From: Diadophis punctatus similis
Taxonomy: Eukaryota; Chordata; Lepidosauria; Squamata; Dipsadidae
NCBI GenBank assembly: GCA_023053685.1
Contig: JALIGW010000002.1
Span: 45,443,278-45,507,277 of the forward strand
Direction: 5' to 3'
Length of the DNA: 64,000 nucleotides
Shown: positions 11,945 to 23,090 of the stretch, piece after piece
Layout of the letters: the number at the start of each line of letters is the position of its first letter
Numbering within the stretch: the stretch's first letter is position 1
Notes under the pieces: model-generated
Seen by the model: only the letters and a program-made list of their open reading frames with translations
Databases searched by the model: none
What the model was told of the DNA's origin: nothing
Made by a program: the position numbers and the translations under genes

Positions 11945-12415
11945 TAGTTTGATCCAGAAACTATGCAGTCAAATGCTAGACAGATCCCCACATGCATCCC
12001 TACCATTGCCTTACAGCTACAGTCTGGATTACCCAAGATATGGAGATATGGAGACTTGGTGAGCTTTAAATTCTGGTTAAGTTTTAATTTCCTTCCAATG
12101 GGCCCACGTCAGGGGTGAAATTCGACCACCTCGGCCCAGCTCGGAAGAGGCGGTAGAGACAATTTGAATTGGTTCGCAGAGCCAGTAAAAATCACCCCTG
12201 GTTGGCCCTGCCCACGCCCACCCGGTCGCCCGGTCGCCACTCACCTCTTCCGGCCGACTCAACCGTAAATCTGACTGAATCTAACTTCAATGCCCAGATG
12301 GCTAGAAACGGATAATAGGACTGCAGAGCACATGATTCCCAGGCCGCAGTTCCACTGGGGATGCTCTCAAGCAGCCACGTCAATTTCCCCATGTATATAA
12401 TATATATACATATTA

Positions 12416-12805
12416 CTGTATTTTTCGGAGTATAAGATGCACCTTTCCCATCCCTAAAAGAGGCTGAAAATCTGGGTGCATTTTATACTCCGAATGTAGC
12501 TTTTTCAAAGGTTTTTTTTTAGCCCTAACGAGGCGCTAACAATCTTCTCAGCTCTTCCTGGCTTGCAGGCTTTTTTCCTTGCTACTCCCCCCGAAGAAGG
12601 TTTTTTCCAGCACTAAGTCTTTGCAGGATTTTTCATTGCTACTCCCTCCGAAGAAGATTTTTTTAAAGCCCTAACCAGGAGATAAAATAATGTGCTGAAG
12701 CTGACCAGACTAAGGATGTTAGCCAGATGAATACCTGGTAAGCAGATTTTTCCGCTATTTTCCTCCCAAGAAAACTAAGGTTTTTTTATACTCCGAAAAA
12801 TACGG
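12416..12805. mobile_element. mariner-like non-autonomous element
   Basis: The termini 'ctgtatttttcggagtataa' and 'ttatactccgaaaaatacgg' are inverted repeats, flanked by TA at 12414-12415 and 12806-12807. An internal near-copy of the end ('tatactccgaatg', about 12485) shows partial internal duplication. It is nested in the hAT at 12110-13272, so it is younger. Relatives: 54299-55301 and the fragment at 19949. Confidence 0.88.
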
Positions 12806-12995
12806 TAATCACAGATAAGAGTCTTATCAAACAGGAAAACAAACTCTATCCAGCTATCAGCTCTTGTCTTCTTTATTAGGCACACAGGAACTCCCATTAA
12901 CCCCGAGGTTACGAGGATGCTGGGACATGTAGTTTAATAACAAATGGGAAAGCACCAGATTGAGGAAAGCAAGTAGATAGATCAGAGGTGAAATT

Positions 12996-13142
12996 CAAAA
13001 AGAAGATATACCAATTACACAAAACAATAAAAGAGGTACACAAATATTTACATAAGAGCAATAAAAGTCTTATTGCTCTAATGTAAGTATTTCTGTACCT
13101 CTTTTATTGTTTTGTGTATAATAATTGGTATATCTTCTTTTT
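12996..13142. repeat. long inverted repeat (hairpin), arms about 65 bp
   Basis: The left arm, 'agaagatataccaatta' through 'gagcaataa', is matched in inverted form by 'ttattgctc' through 'ggtatatcttct'. There are a few mismatches and one 3-nt indel, with a 5-nt loop (about 13068-13072). It lies inside the hAT-derived segment. Confidence 0.9.
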
Positions 13143-13280
13143 GTAGGTCATTAGGGCAAAGAAGTGATGTCGACTTGGCCACGCTCACCCACCCAGTCAC
13201 ATGCCCACCAAGCCATGCCCACCAAGCCACGTCCACAGAGCCAGTAGGGAAAAAGTTTGAATTTCACCCCTGGCCCAGGT

Positions 13281-14090
13281 CTTATAATAATTTTTGATCA
13301 GTTTAATTCAGTCTCTGGCAAATGAACTGCTGGCTTAAAGGATGCTTCTTAAACAGCAAGCCCTGGAGTTTGACTGGCAAAGCAAATTAAAAATACTCCT
13401 TGCAATGTTAGCTCCCGGAAACTGAATCTGAGTCTGAAGTCTTATCATATTAGAAGTAACTATCACGAGACTTCTCAGGCACAGTTTAATGATGCTCTAT
13501 TATTTGATCTACTAGAAGGCAGATTTACTAGGACTTTCTCTCTCTGGTGACTCAGGGATGGTAAAAACCTTGAAATGCATGTTTCATTATACAGCAAATG
13601 TTATAGGAATATATACAATAATGTTATTGTGCCCATTTCACTAAACATTCCAGACCATCCCAATAAATTTCTTCTCATTCGTTTAGCAGAAGGCAGGCAA
13701 GCAGCCTATTATTATCTATACTGTACAGCAGTTGTAACATTTTTCACAGCAGCATATAGCCAACGATAATAGATAACAAGGAGACACCAGTTCATGTGGT
13801 CATCCATTTCTCTCTAGCTGTAAACTTAACCATTTTTTGCATTTAAATTATATGTTGCTTTATATGTTGCAATATTGTCTGGACATTTTGTTCTTATAGT
13901 CAATTTGCCCAGTCTAATCCTTCCCTCACTAATTGGATTAAAAATTTGGATGGAGAAAAAAAAATAGTCCTTATCTTTATCATTTTTCATGACTTGAGTC
14001 CCTGCAAAATTAAGAATTCAAGAAGGTTAGGTATCTAAATTACAGTGTGGGTGTATATAAATAGGGCAGTCTGATTTCTACACCAAGAAC
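13281..14090. other. unassigned sequence
   Basis: No gene or repeat family recognised between the hAT element and the (TAGA)n array. Confidence 0.45.
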
Positions 14091-14113
14091 AGGGATGGGA
14101 GCAGGGGTGGGTT

Positions 14114-14508
<395 letters not shown>

Positions 14509-14544
14509 TAGATATATAAATGATAAAGATTTAGATTTAGATTT

Positions 14545-14705
14545 AGATTTATTATTAGAGTTGGAAGGGACTTTGTAGGTCATCTAGTCCAACCCCCTGC
14601 TCAAGCAGGAGTTCCTACACCATTTGAGACAGGTGGCAGTCCAGTCTCTCCTTGAAGGTCGCAAGTGTTGGGGCTCTCATGACCTCTGCTGGCTTCTACT
14701 TACCT
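14545..14705 (-). mobile_element. CR1 LINE 3'-end fragment
   Basis: Reading the plus strand, 'agagttggaagggac' followed by 'ggtcatctagtccaacccc' is the reverse complement of the conserved CR1 3' UTR. The (TAGA)n and 'tttagat' repeats lie where the CR1 tail would be. Confidence 0.8.
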
Positions 14706-14822
14706 TCCCCACCGGTTTGCATTGCGACGTTTTGCGTGCGCAAAAGGTAGAGAATAAACGTAGCATGAAAGAAAAGGGAACAAAGGTTTGTATGTAAGAT
14801 AAATATGTATATAAATATAATA

Positions 14823-15202
14823 CAAGTAGTCCTCAACCAGAATTGAGCCCAAAATTTCTGGTGCTAAGTGAGACATTTGTTAAATGAGCTTTGCCCCATT
14901 TTACAACCTTTCTTGCCACAGCTGTTAAGTGAATCACTGCAGTTGTTAAGTTAGTAAATCCGGTTTCCCCATTGTCTTTGCTTGTGAGAAGGTTGCAAAA
15001 TTGTGATCACATGACCCCAGGACACTGAAACCATCATAAATATGAGTCAGTTGCCAAGTGTCTGAATTTTGATCACTTGACCATAGGGATACTGCAATTG
15101 TCATATGTGTGAAAAATGGTCATACGTCACTTTATTCAGTGTCATTGTAACTTCGTTGTAACTTGTAACTAAATGAATTGTTGTTAAGTTGATGACTACT
15201 TG
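14823..15202 (-). mobile_element. Tigger-like non-autonomous DNA element
   Basis: The ends 'caagtagtcctcaac' and 'gatgactacttg' with TA on both sides (14821-14822, 15203-15204) delimit an inverted copy of the family at 11573. It is more diverged than that copy. Confidence 0.85.
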
Positions 15203-15637
15203 TACAAATATGAGTGGCTACTTTTCCATGTCCAGACTCTTGAAGGGTCTGCAAAATAAAAAGCCTTTTAAAAACAAAGAAAAAAGTAAATGGGGCTGCA
15301 ATTAAATAGTGAGATCTGACAATAAGCTTCAAATGACAATCATTATGGTTATAACAAGAACCTACACGTAACTATTAAAAGAATTCCAGAAGTACTATTC
15401 AAAATTACCAAATACAATTGTTTGCAAGTAATAGCATTATGACATCTTCTTTGTCAATTCTGAGAATACATTTTCAGAAAGATAGCTGAAGGAGATGGAG
15501 TTTTTTTTAATCTGGCTGAACTATGTAGATTATAATGAAGACTTAGAGCAGCGGTCACCAACTGGTGGTCCGTGGACCACCGGTGGTCCACAAGAAAATT
15601 TTGGTGGTCTGCAGAAAAATTATTTGCATAATAATTT

Positions 15638-15868
15638 AGGTGGTGCAGTGGTTAAAAGCAGCAGTGCAACCTTCAGCTGATTGCTAGTTCAGCACTTCAG
15701 CTGTTCAAATCTCACCAGGCTCAAGGTTGACTCAGCCTTCCATCCTTCTGAGGTGGGTAAAATGAGGACCCAGATTGTTGGGGGCAATATGCTGAACTCT
15801 GTAAACCGCTTAGAGAGGGCTGTAAAGCACTATGAAGCGGTATATAAGTCTAAGTACTATTGCTCTTT
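15638..15868 (+). mobile_element. tRNA-derived SINE with L2-like tail
   Basis: A full-length copy with A-box-like 'tggtgcagtgg', B-box-like 'gttcaaatc' and the tail 'tataagtctaagtactattgc'. It is nested in the hAT at 15549-16566. Confidence 0.85.
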
Positions 15869-15887
15869 TTATATTGCACTAAATCAG

Positions 15888-16490
15888 GGGTCTTCAAACT
15901 ACGGCCCCTGGGCCGGATATGTGCAATGAACGTTTGTGTTGCTGCAGAGAGTCTCTCCCTTTGGGGACTTTTTGTGTGGGTCGGAGGGGGGCAGAAATTC
16001 TGACTTGGGGTTTGCTTCAGCCTCCAGGGGCGGGGCTTTGGGCGAAGGCTGGAGGGAAGTGCCGCTGGTGGCGAAGAGCCAGAGGGCCTTGTTCCAGTGG
16101 GACTGCATCATAGCCTGGCTGACCATCTCAGCCCTCTGAGCCTCCAGGCGCCGGTACCTGGCCTTGCACTCCTGCAGGTCTTCCCTCTGCTTGGAAAGCC
16201 AATGCTCATACTCCTCAGTGAGGCACTTCTGCTGAGCCTCCTTCTCGGCCAGATCCAATTTGAACTGAGCCACCTGTTTTGCCAACTCTTTCTCATGGTG
16301 TCTGCTTAGCTCCAACAACTGCTTCCTGTTGGGGCCTTAAGGAGCCCGGGTGGGGAGGCGAGGAGTGGCTGGGAGGGGAGGGGTGAGTAGAGGCCAGCGA
16401 GGTGCCCCTTGATGTGAATGACATTGAGTTGGCTGCACCCACCCAGTCACATGACCACCTAGCCACGCCCACCCAGTCAGTCATTAGGCA
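15888..16490 (-). mobile_element. hAT-like segment carrying captured exon-like sequence
   Basis: It starts 'caggggtcttcaaactacgg', a common vertebrate hAT end, but the matching right end was not found. The border at about 16490 is set by the return of the host element's sequence. It contains the exon-like open frame at 15950-16337 and, on the minus strand, intron-like pyrimidine-rich sequence upstream of it. Confidence 0.55.
15899..16337 (-). pseudogene. captured coiled-coil exon-like fragment, gene unknown
   Basis: On the minus strand an open frame of about 145 codons has ordinary protein composition. It starts with a charged helical segment rich in E, K, Q and R (RHHEKELAKQVAQFKLDL, then LEAQRAEMVSQ), predicted as a coiled coil of about 65 residues. 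A more polar Pro/Ser-rich part follows (PPSDPHKKSPKGET), and the frame then runs into hAT terminal sequence. Upstream is a pyrimidine-rich tract ending 'ccccaacag', which fits a 3' splice site at about 16329. These signs point to part of a host exon plus intron carried by a transposon. I do not recognise the parent gene. There is no start codon of its own and no evidence of expression. Confidence 0.5.
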
Positions 16491-16574
16491 GATCATATTA
16501 GTGGTCCGCAGGATTTTAAATTATGAATTTAGTGCTCCCTGAGGTCCGAAAGGTTGGTGACCCCTGCCTTAGAA

Positions 16575-17976
16575 AGTTTTATGAGTAGGAAAGCTTTAAA
16601 AAATGAGGGGTAATCTTTTCTCCTGAGATTCAATCCGATGACTTGTTTAACAATTTACTAAGATGGTGAAAGAAAACTGGCTCTTTAATGGAATTTAAAG
16701 TGAAATGTTATCTTAGAAACTGTGAAAGCTCCATATTCTTTACAATAATCCTGTAAATACCACCAGAGTCTGAAATCATTTTATTCGTCACCATAAATCA
16801 CAGAAATGGGATGATAGTATGGTGAAAAATGGTAATTACAGGTTTCAGGCTTTCTATGAAGAATAGCCTCTATTTTATCAGGCAAAGCCTTGCCAGTAAA
16901 CTGAAATCACATGTTGTTTAACATATAAAAACATCAGAATTAGATCTGAGATAACTGCTATACATTTCAACATTTAGATTTGATCTAACTATTTGGCATT
17001 TAGCATCTACACCATAAATCAACCCTCTCTCATTTGAAGCTCTCCAGATGGTTTGGAGAACAGTTCTAAGAACTGCCTATTAGTATGCCATAATCCAATA
17101 CATATGGGATATACTAGGTTGGAAAAAAACAGACTTCTCTTGCAGCATTTGATTCATGGTATAATAAGTTTGAAGTTTAGCAAGCATTATTTCATATTAG
17201 AAAGTTGGCTGCAGATTCCTCTTTAATTTGAATTGCATTTCAACACTATTAGGTGGATAATCCCATGACAAACATTTGTGCCATATGATCAGGTATCTAA
17301 GGAGTATTTTATTATAATCTAAATACCGTACTCATTTTACCACAGTAACTGCACTGCTGCAATCAAGAAGTAGTTAAATTCATGGTATTTTGGATGACAA
17401 GTGATAATTTCTTGTAAGCCAAAATGCTGGTAGAAAAAGATGTCATTATTTATTTATTTATTCCAAGGTCAACTCCAATATAATTTAGGTTTTGAACAAA
17501 ATGTCATTTGTCATGTTCTAAACTTCTTTATCACCATATTCAACCAGAGCTAGCTCAAATATTTTCTCTGTGCTCACTTTAGCCAACATTTTAGAGGAAT
17601 TCTTTGACCAGAATTCCCCCATCTTTCCCTTCTTGTTTTCTCGTGGTATTGCACTGCTACCTATCACAGTAAAAGAGAGCAAGCAATTTAAAATGCCTGC
17701 TGAAACATTATAAGTAAACTTTCACATGCTAGAAGAGCAATTGTCATTTTTTTTTCATAGTAAACTCTGGCAGTTTTACCTATTCAAATAACCATAGTGG
17801 TGCTTTCTGCTCCTTTTGTGTTGAGAACGTTTGAACTGCTGATGATCCGTAATATAGACCACTTCATGCTGTTGCAAACTGTACAAATTCTGCTGTTCTA
17901 CAGCACAAATAAGTTTATTAACTTCAGCCTGGAGAAACTATTTTCTGCACAGGAAACTGTTCCAGGAAGTATTAGA
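16575..17976. other. unassigned sequence
   Basis: AT-rich sequence with no recognised gene or element; a short (TTTA)n run lies at about 17448. Confidence 0.45.
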
Positions 17977-18091
17977 AGTATGCATAGGGTGCCCAGATAC
18001 CTTTGATCCAAAATCAGGACAGTTTTTAAAAAATAGCACTTCTCAAGATAACATTTATTACTGCAACAAAGCCAATAAAATTCACACATAT

Positions 18092-19932
18092 TCACACGTA
18101 TTTACTATTAGATGATATCTTATTCAGCAAATTTTCGTTGCCCAAAATCTTTTTATACATTTTGCCATACGATGAAGAAGAATGATTTATTTTAATCTGA
18201 AGCAAGCATTTCACGGTTTTAACATCCAATTGATTTCGATCGTCTGTCCACTGCTTCTTGCACAGGGAAAATACTCTTTCCACAGCCACGTTTGACGTAG
18301 GAATTGAAAAAATTATGCTAACTAGAATTTTCAGATCAAAGAATTTGTTGCTTCGAAACAAAGTGGACCATTTTTGTTTATCAATTGGCAAATTATTAAA
18401 CTCGTCTGAAGAGGCTTCTAGCAACGAGTTCAACTCACTAGTTTCATCAAATAATTAATCTTTCATGGCAATATCTGGCAACAAATATTCAGCTGATTTT
18501 TGAACTTCATCATATTTAATACTAGCTTTTAACATCAGCCAATCAGTTGAGCAAGGATAATTGTCCAAGCTGAACCACTTATCAATATAATTAATAGCTG
18601 TTGTATAAAAGTCAATGAATTTGCCTTTAAGTTGATTGGCCAAATCCGGATCATCTAAACCTAGTAGCTTAGAAGCTGTAATGGCACCAAAAAGGTTTTG
18701 CTGAAGTCGTTTTTGCATCTTTTGTTGAAAAGTAGTCATGGCATCTATCATTTCTGGTAGAAGTAGATCTTTGTTTTCCAGGGTCAATATAGTCTGCTGG
18801 AATAATTGTAAGATGCTTTGAAGAAACAAGAAATAAATTTCGCTTGAATCGTTGCTAAATAAATTTTCCAAAACTTTTGGAACATCGGCAGAGGATAAGG
18901 CAAGAGATTTTAATGCTGTCCATAGTTGCAAAATGCGTTCAATAAGTGGTAGCATGCTCAGCCACCTAGTATGTGAATGTGTTGGGAAAGTAGCATATTC
19001 AATTTCAACAAATTCACAAAATTCCTTGAACTTCTCATGCCGCAGAGTAGACCCATTGAAATAGCTCAAAATTTTGAACAACAGCATTTCTACATCCAGT
19101 GATAATCTTTCACATGCTTTTTTTGCCGCATTGTGGCATATATGCGCCGGACAACCAACAGTAATTAATTTAGAATTCAAGGTTTTTAGTTTAGCGAAAA
19201 CGTTATTCTGCCCTTGTTGACTAGCACTGCCGAAATTCACATTAGCATTGTCTGCACTGAAGGCTACTAATTTTGCCGGATCAAGATTGTTATTTTGCAA
19301 ACAACTTTTTAAATATCCGAATATAATGTCAGATGTTTCACCCGGTAAATTAGCCAAATCTAACAGTTTTACAGCCAAACCATCCACTGAAAAATATTGA
19401 ATAATAATCGGAATTTTTTTTATTTCTTTATGGTTGGAAGGATCTGTAGCAATAGAATAATAGCCATCTCCTAATTCGTTGAGTAGTTCTTTTACTGAAT
19501 TTGGTGCTAAGACATTGCAAATTATAGCCTGCGACTTTGTGTAGGATGATGAAAACTTTTTGCTATTTCAGAATCTGGAAAGATTGTTGTCAAAAGTTTG
19601 TTAGTATATTCATTACTTCTGAATGAAAGCGAATGAATGGCCATGTGATATGCTAGAACTGCTTCTGCAGCTGACGTCTTCTTAGATACCGGTGCATTTT
19701 TACTGACAAAAAACTGTCCTATTTCAGAGGTTGATTTCTTGGATTTTGAATTTTCATCATGAAGTTTTGTACCACAATTTCTAGAAATGGCTGGGGTGCC
19801 TGTACTTCCAATAACAATGTCCGATGAACAATATGAACAGAATGCGAAAGTGTCTCCTTTTCTAGTCTTTTCAATACCATCAAAATCTTTAGAATATTCT
19901 TCTTGGTAAAGATTTTTCCTTTTTGTAGCCAT
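18092..19932 (-). pseudogene. hAT transposase, one frameshift and one stop
   Basis: Three consecutive open segments together span about 610 codons. 19932-19522 carries the ATG start, a basic N-terminus and a BED-like zinc-binding patch (FCSYC, later KLH), and changes frame near 19545-19555. The next segment, open from just after that point down to 18455, has the hAT catalytic core (YYSIATDPSNHK, SADNANVNF, VGCPAHICHNAAKKAC, HTRWLSMLP). A TAA at 18455-18457 interrupts the frame, which then continues in phase to 18092 with the C-terminal dimerisation motif (SNVAVERVFSLCKKQWTDDR). The protein would bind the element's ends and catalyse cut-and-paste transposition in the nucleus. The core resembles the hAT lineage from which the human gene KIAA1586 derives; that link is from memory. 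As it stands no complete transposase can be made. Confidence 0.9.
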
Positions 19933-19948
19933 ATTATAGTAATAAAGT

Positions 19949-20215
19949 ACCGTCTTTTTCAGAGTATAATACGCACCTAGATTTTAGAGGATTTCAAGCC
20001 CAGCTGCCGCCTCTTCCGCAGCCCTTCACTTGTTTTAACGGGGAGGTTGGCCCAGGCCCATGTGCATACATGGGGGCTTACTTGGACGGAAACGCACTTT
20101 TGGCCCAGATTCACTTTGGCAGGTGCGGGATCGGCGGACCCTTCACCCCCTTTCTTTCCCCCCTCCCCCAAGCTGGCTTTGCAGGCTCCTCAGGTGCCTC
20201 GGGGGCGAAAGGAAA
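19949..20215 (+). mobile_element. mariner-like element fragment nested in the hAT
   Basis: The left end 'accgtctttttcagagtata' followed by 'cgcacctag' matches the ends of the elements at 12416 and 54299. No right inverted repeat was found; GC-rich sequence continues to about 20215, where AT-rich hAT sequence resumes. Confidence 0.55.
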
Positions 20216-20459
20216 TAAAATAAAACCACAATTTTATTACACAACCACTCACTTTAAACTAAGAAAACATTTACAGTATTTTAAATAATTTATCACAACC
20301 CTGAAAGAAAGCATTAAAATATTACACACTAAAAATGCACACGAAATCTTCCGTAACAATACATAAGAGAATCTGCCTGAAAATGAAGCGATTGAACTAA
20401 AACACAAGTAGTGCAAATGTACTTTCTTTTAACGTTCATCTTGATTATCCTAAAATTTT

Positions 20460-20586
20460 ACAAAAGTTCAAGACAAATCAGGACGGGAACTCAAATTTCA
20501 GGACAAAATCAGGACATTTTCAGAATCAGGACAAGCTTCTAAAAATCAGGACAATCCTGATAAAATCAGGACATCTGGGCACCCTA
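20460..20586. promoter_or_regulatory. subterminal repeat cluster of the hAT transposon
   Basis: Five to seven copies of 'atcaggac(a)' lie within 115 bp of the right end, and one or two more just inside the left end (about 18011-18021). In hAT elements such subterminal repeats are transposase binding sites; that role is inferred here. Confidence 0.7.
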
Positions 20587-20594
20587 AGTATGCA

Positions 20595-21405
20595 CAGAGC
20601 AACAAAAGCATTTGGAAAGACAATTCCTGTGATCACATTCTTATTTATTTTATTTTATTTTTTACTGCTTGGCTTCAGAGTGACTCTGAGCACCTATACT
20701 GTACATCTTTGGAGTTTATTCTACTGAAATGCATCATAGAAGGACCTCCGTTCATTACCCAAAACACTCAGATCAATACCACAAATATTACTATGCAACA
20801 ACACTGTCCCTATTTCCCTGGATTGTTAGGCTAGTTATTTTTCAAATAATGGAGGAGAGCTTATCATATAATATGCCACATATACTGCGGAGTTTCTAAA
20901 GTTGCATGAAATACACATTGCCTGACTGAATTGCACGATATAGGACCAAGTGAAAGAATTCAACATTGAGTTGTGGTTTTGGGTTTTTTATGGGATTATT
21001 GGGGCCTTCTAATGACAATATCTCTTTATTTGACGTGTTCTTGAATGGATGAGAAAATAGCTTTTGTGTGAAGTTCCTCTGCCAAACTTTGTGCAATCTT
21101 CAGAATGCTTAAAAACCTGTCATCTCTAAGCATATAGGTACAACCTTGTTTTCTCTAGTTATTTTATTGTTCCAGATATATCAGGACCAACACTTTGAAA
21201 TTTCTGGCATGCAATATTTATTGCTACGGGTATGTACAGTAATAAACACCAAGCAACACAGATATTTGAAGTTATGTATATTTGTGGGGATTCTATTTCA
21301 CTCCGCTTATGGAAGTATCCTATCAAAGAATTGTCTTGCATAATGTCAGCTAGGGCGTCAACTGTTTTTGTAATATTATTTTTATAGAGTTTTGATCTCT
21401 ACATG
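20595..21405. other. unassigned sequence
   Basis: No recognisable gene or repeat family. Confidence 0.45.
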
Positions 21406-21413
21406 GCTGTTTT

Positions 21414-21939
21414 CAGTGGTGGGTTCCTACCGGTGTGGTCCACTCTATAGCACCGGTAGTGGCCCGCTGGTGACATCACAGTACCGGTGCTGTCGGTTGC
21501 CGGTGCCTGGGCACCGCCATTTTTAAAAAACAATTTTTTAATTTTTTTTAAAAAAATTCTTTTGCGCATGCCCAGAAGCCGAGCTTCCGGCACTGCGCAT
21601 GCGCTGACTTCCTACCCCACAGTGAGTCCAAGCAGGGGAGGATAGCTGTGGGAGCACGTGAGATGCTGAAAGAACGGGCGGCAGGAGCTATCTCCATTCC
21701 CCTCCCTTCAGCAGTCCGAGAAGCCACGAACGTGCGGTGATGATCCTAGGCATTTTCGCACGCTTGAGGCTTCTTGAGCTGCTGAGGGGAGGGGGAATGG
21801 GCGGCAGGACCTATCTCAGTTCCCCTCCCTTCAGCAGTCTGAGAAACCACGCCCACCCAGTCACATGGCTGGCAAGCCACACCCACAAAATAAGCCACGC
21901 CCACAGAGTGGTAGTAAAAAAATTAGGAACCCGCCTCTG
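21414..21939. mobile_element. hAT non-autonomous element (CAG-GGTGGGTT family)
   Basis: It starts 'cagtggtgggttcctaccgg' and ends 'aggaacccgcctctg', with a perfect 8-bp TSD 'gctgtttt' (21406-21413, 21940-21947). The sequence closely follows the copy at 38831-39465. It has no coding capacity. Confidence 0.93.
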
Positions 21940-21947
21940 GCTGTTTT

Positions 21948-22639
21948 GATTTATAGCACTTAATTGTTTCATAAGATGTCCGATGTTGCTTTAAGACTTG
22001 TCGTTGATGAGTTAATGCACAGCAAAACATTTTTTTTAAAAAAAATTGGCATGCTACTAAAATCAGATGTTGGTATTACAGACCACCAAGTTACACAAAT
22101 AAAAACTACATGGAGAAAAATACCTTGAGAGGCTCAGCTCTCAAATCCATGACTGTTCTCTTGTTTATTCTTTTCATGTTGTCACCATTATTGAAGTAGC
22201 TCTGGCCTCCCATGTCAGCTATTGCAATTCCCTTCTCTGCCAGTATTTTAAAAAGCACATTTGTGTCACATCAAGTACTGTGGTATCATTTATGTCAATA
22301 AATTCTAGAAATGTTCTTTCACAGTACCACTGCTGGGATATTATCACTAGGTTCTACCGATGTTACAAAACTCTCTACTAAAATCATTTCTTCCAAATGG
22401 CTATTGTAAGGTGTGCCATCTGGAATAACAGACTAATTTGCTTACTTAAGATGTATTGCATTCTTTGGTTTGAACTGCATTGCCAGTAGCTAAACAGTCT
22501 CATGTTGAATCAAGAAATGGGGAAGAAATGACAAAGTGAACATGGTTTTTTAGTGGAGCTGATAACTGCAATGGAATGAAAAACCAGCAAGTAGACCAGG
22601 TCTTTGTAATTCATCTCTGGACAAGGAGACAACTCTGGA
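21948..22639. other. unassigned sequence
   Basis: No recognisable gene. The last part (from about 22540) may already be diverged CR1. Confidence 0.4.
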
Positions 22640-22651
22640 CAAAGAGCCCAC

Positions 22652-23090
22652 TGTAACAACATTGCCAAAAAGGCACTAAGAGTTGTTAATCTAATCTTGC
22701 GTAGCTTCTTCTCTGGCAACATTACATTGCTAACCAGAGCATACAAAACATTTGTTAGACCAATTCTGGAATACAGCTCACCTGTCTGGAACCCGCACTG
22801 CATATCAGACATAAATACAATCGAGAGAGTCCAGAAATATTTCACAAGAAGAGTCCTTCACTCCTCCACTCACAACAAAATACCTTATTCCACCAGACTT
22901 GAAATACTGGGATTAGACAATTTACAACTACGTCGCCTCCGATCTGATCTAAATGTAGTTCATAAAATCATATACCAAAATGTCCTTCCTGTTAATGACT
23001 ACTTCAGCTTCAACCGCAACAATATACGAGCACGTAATAGATTCAAACTAAATGTAAAGCGCTCCAAACTCGACTGCAGAAAATACGACT
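22652..23090 (+). pseudogene. CR1 reverse transcriptase C-terminal fragment
   Basis: The open frame encodes the region after the RT catalytic core of CR1/jockey-type LINEs: TRAYKTFVRPILEYSSPVW, IERVQKYFTRRV, RLEILGLDNLQLRRLRSDL and FKLNVKRSKLDCRKYD. The motifs and order are those of the CR1 ORF2 C-terminus. The frame is cut by the solo LTR at 23091 and resumes after 23906 for about 35 codons. The endonuclease and RT core are missing, so it is inactive. Confidence 0.85.

Larger units (their letters stand above)
12110..13272. mobile_element. hAT element (CAGGGGTGAAATTC family) with nested insertions
   Basis: The ends 'caggggtgaaattc' and 'gaatttcacccctg' are inverted repeats. The flanks 'gcccacgt' (12102-12109) and 'gcccaggt' (13273-13280) form an 8-bp TSD with one mismatch. 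The interior holds a mariner-like element (12416-12805), a second left-end-like 'cagaggtgaaattc' at 12984, and a large inverted repeat (12996-13142). Confidence 0.85.
15549..16566. mobile_element. hAT element (CAGCGGTCACCAAC family) with two nested insertions
   Basis: The ends 'cagcggtcaccaac' and 'gttggtgacccctg' are inverted repeats. The TSD is imperfect ('acttagag' at 15541-15548, 'ccttagaa' at 16567-16574). A short empty copy at 50300-50493 shows that the SINE (15638-15868) and the block at 15888-16490 are later insertions into an element of about 200 bp. Confidence 0.85.
17985..20586 (-). mobile_element. complete hAT DNA transposon, 2.6 kb
   Basis: The termini 'tagggtgcccagat' and 'atctgggcaccctA' are inverted repeats. 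A perfect 8-bp TSD 'agtatgca' flanks the element (17977-17984, 20587-20594). It encodes a hAT transposase on the minus strand (18092-19932). A cluster of 'aatcaggaca' motifs lies just inside both ends. The untranslated right side contains a mariner-like fragment from 19949. The perfect TSD with only two coding lesions suggests moderate age. Confidence 0.93.
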
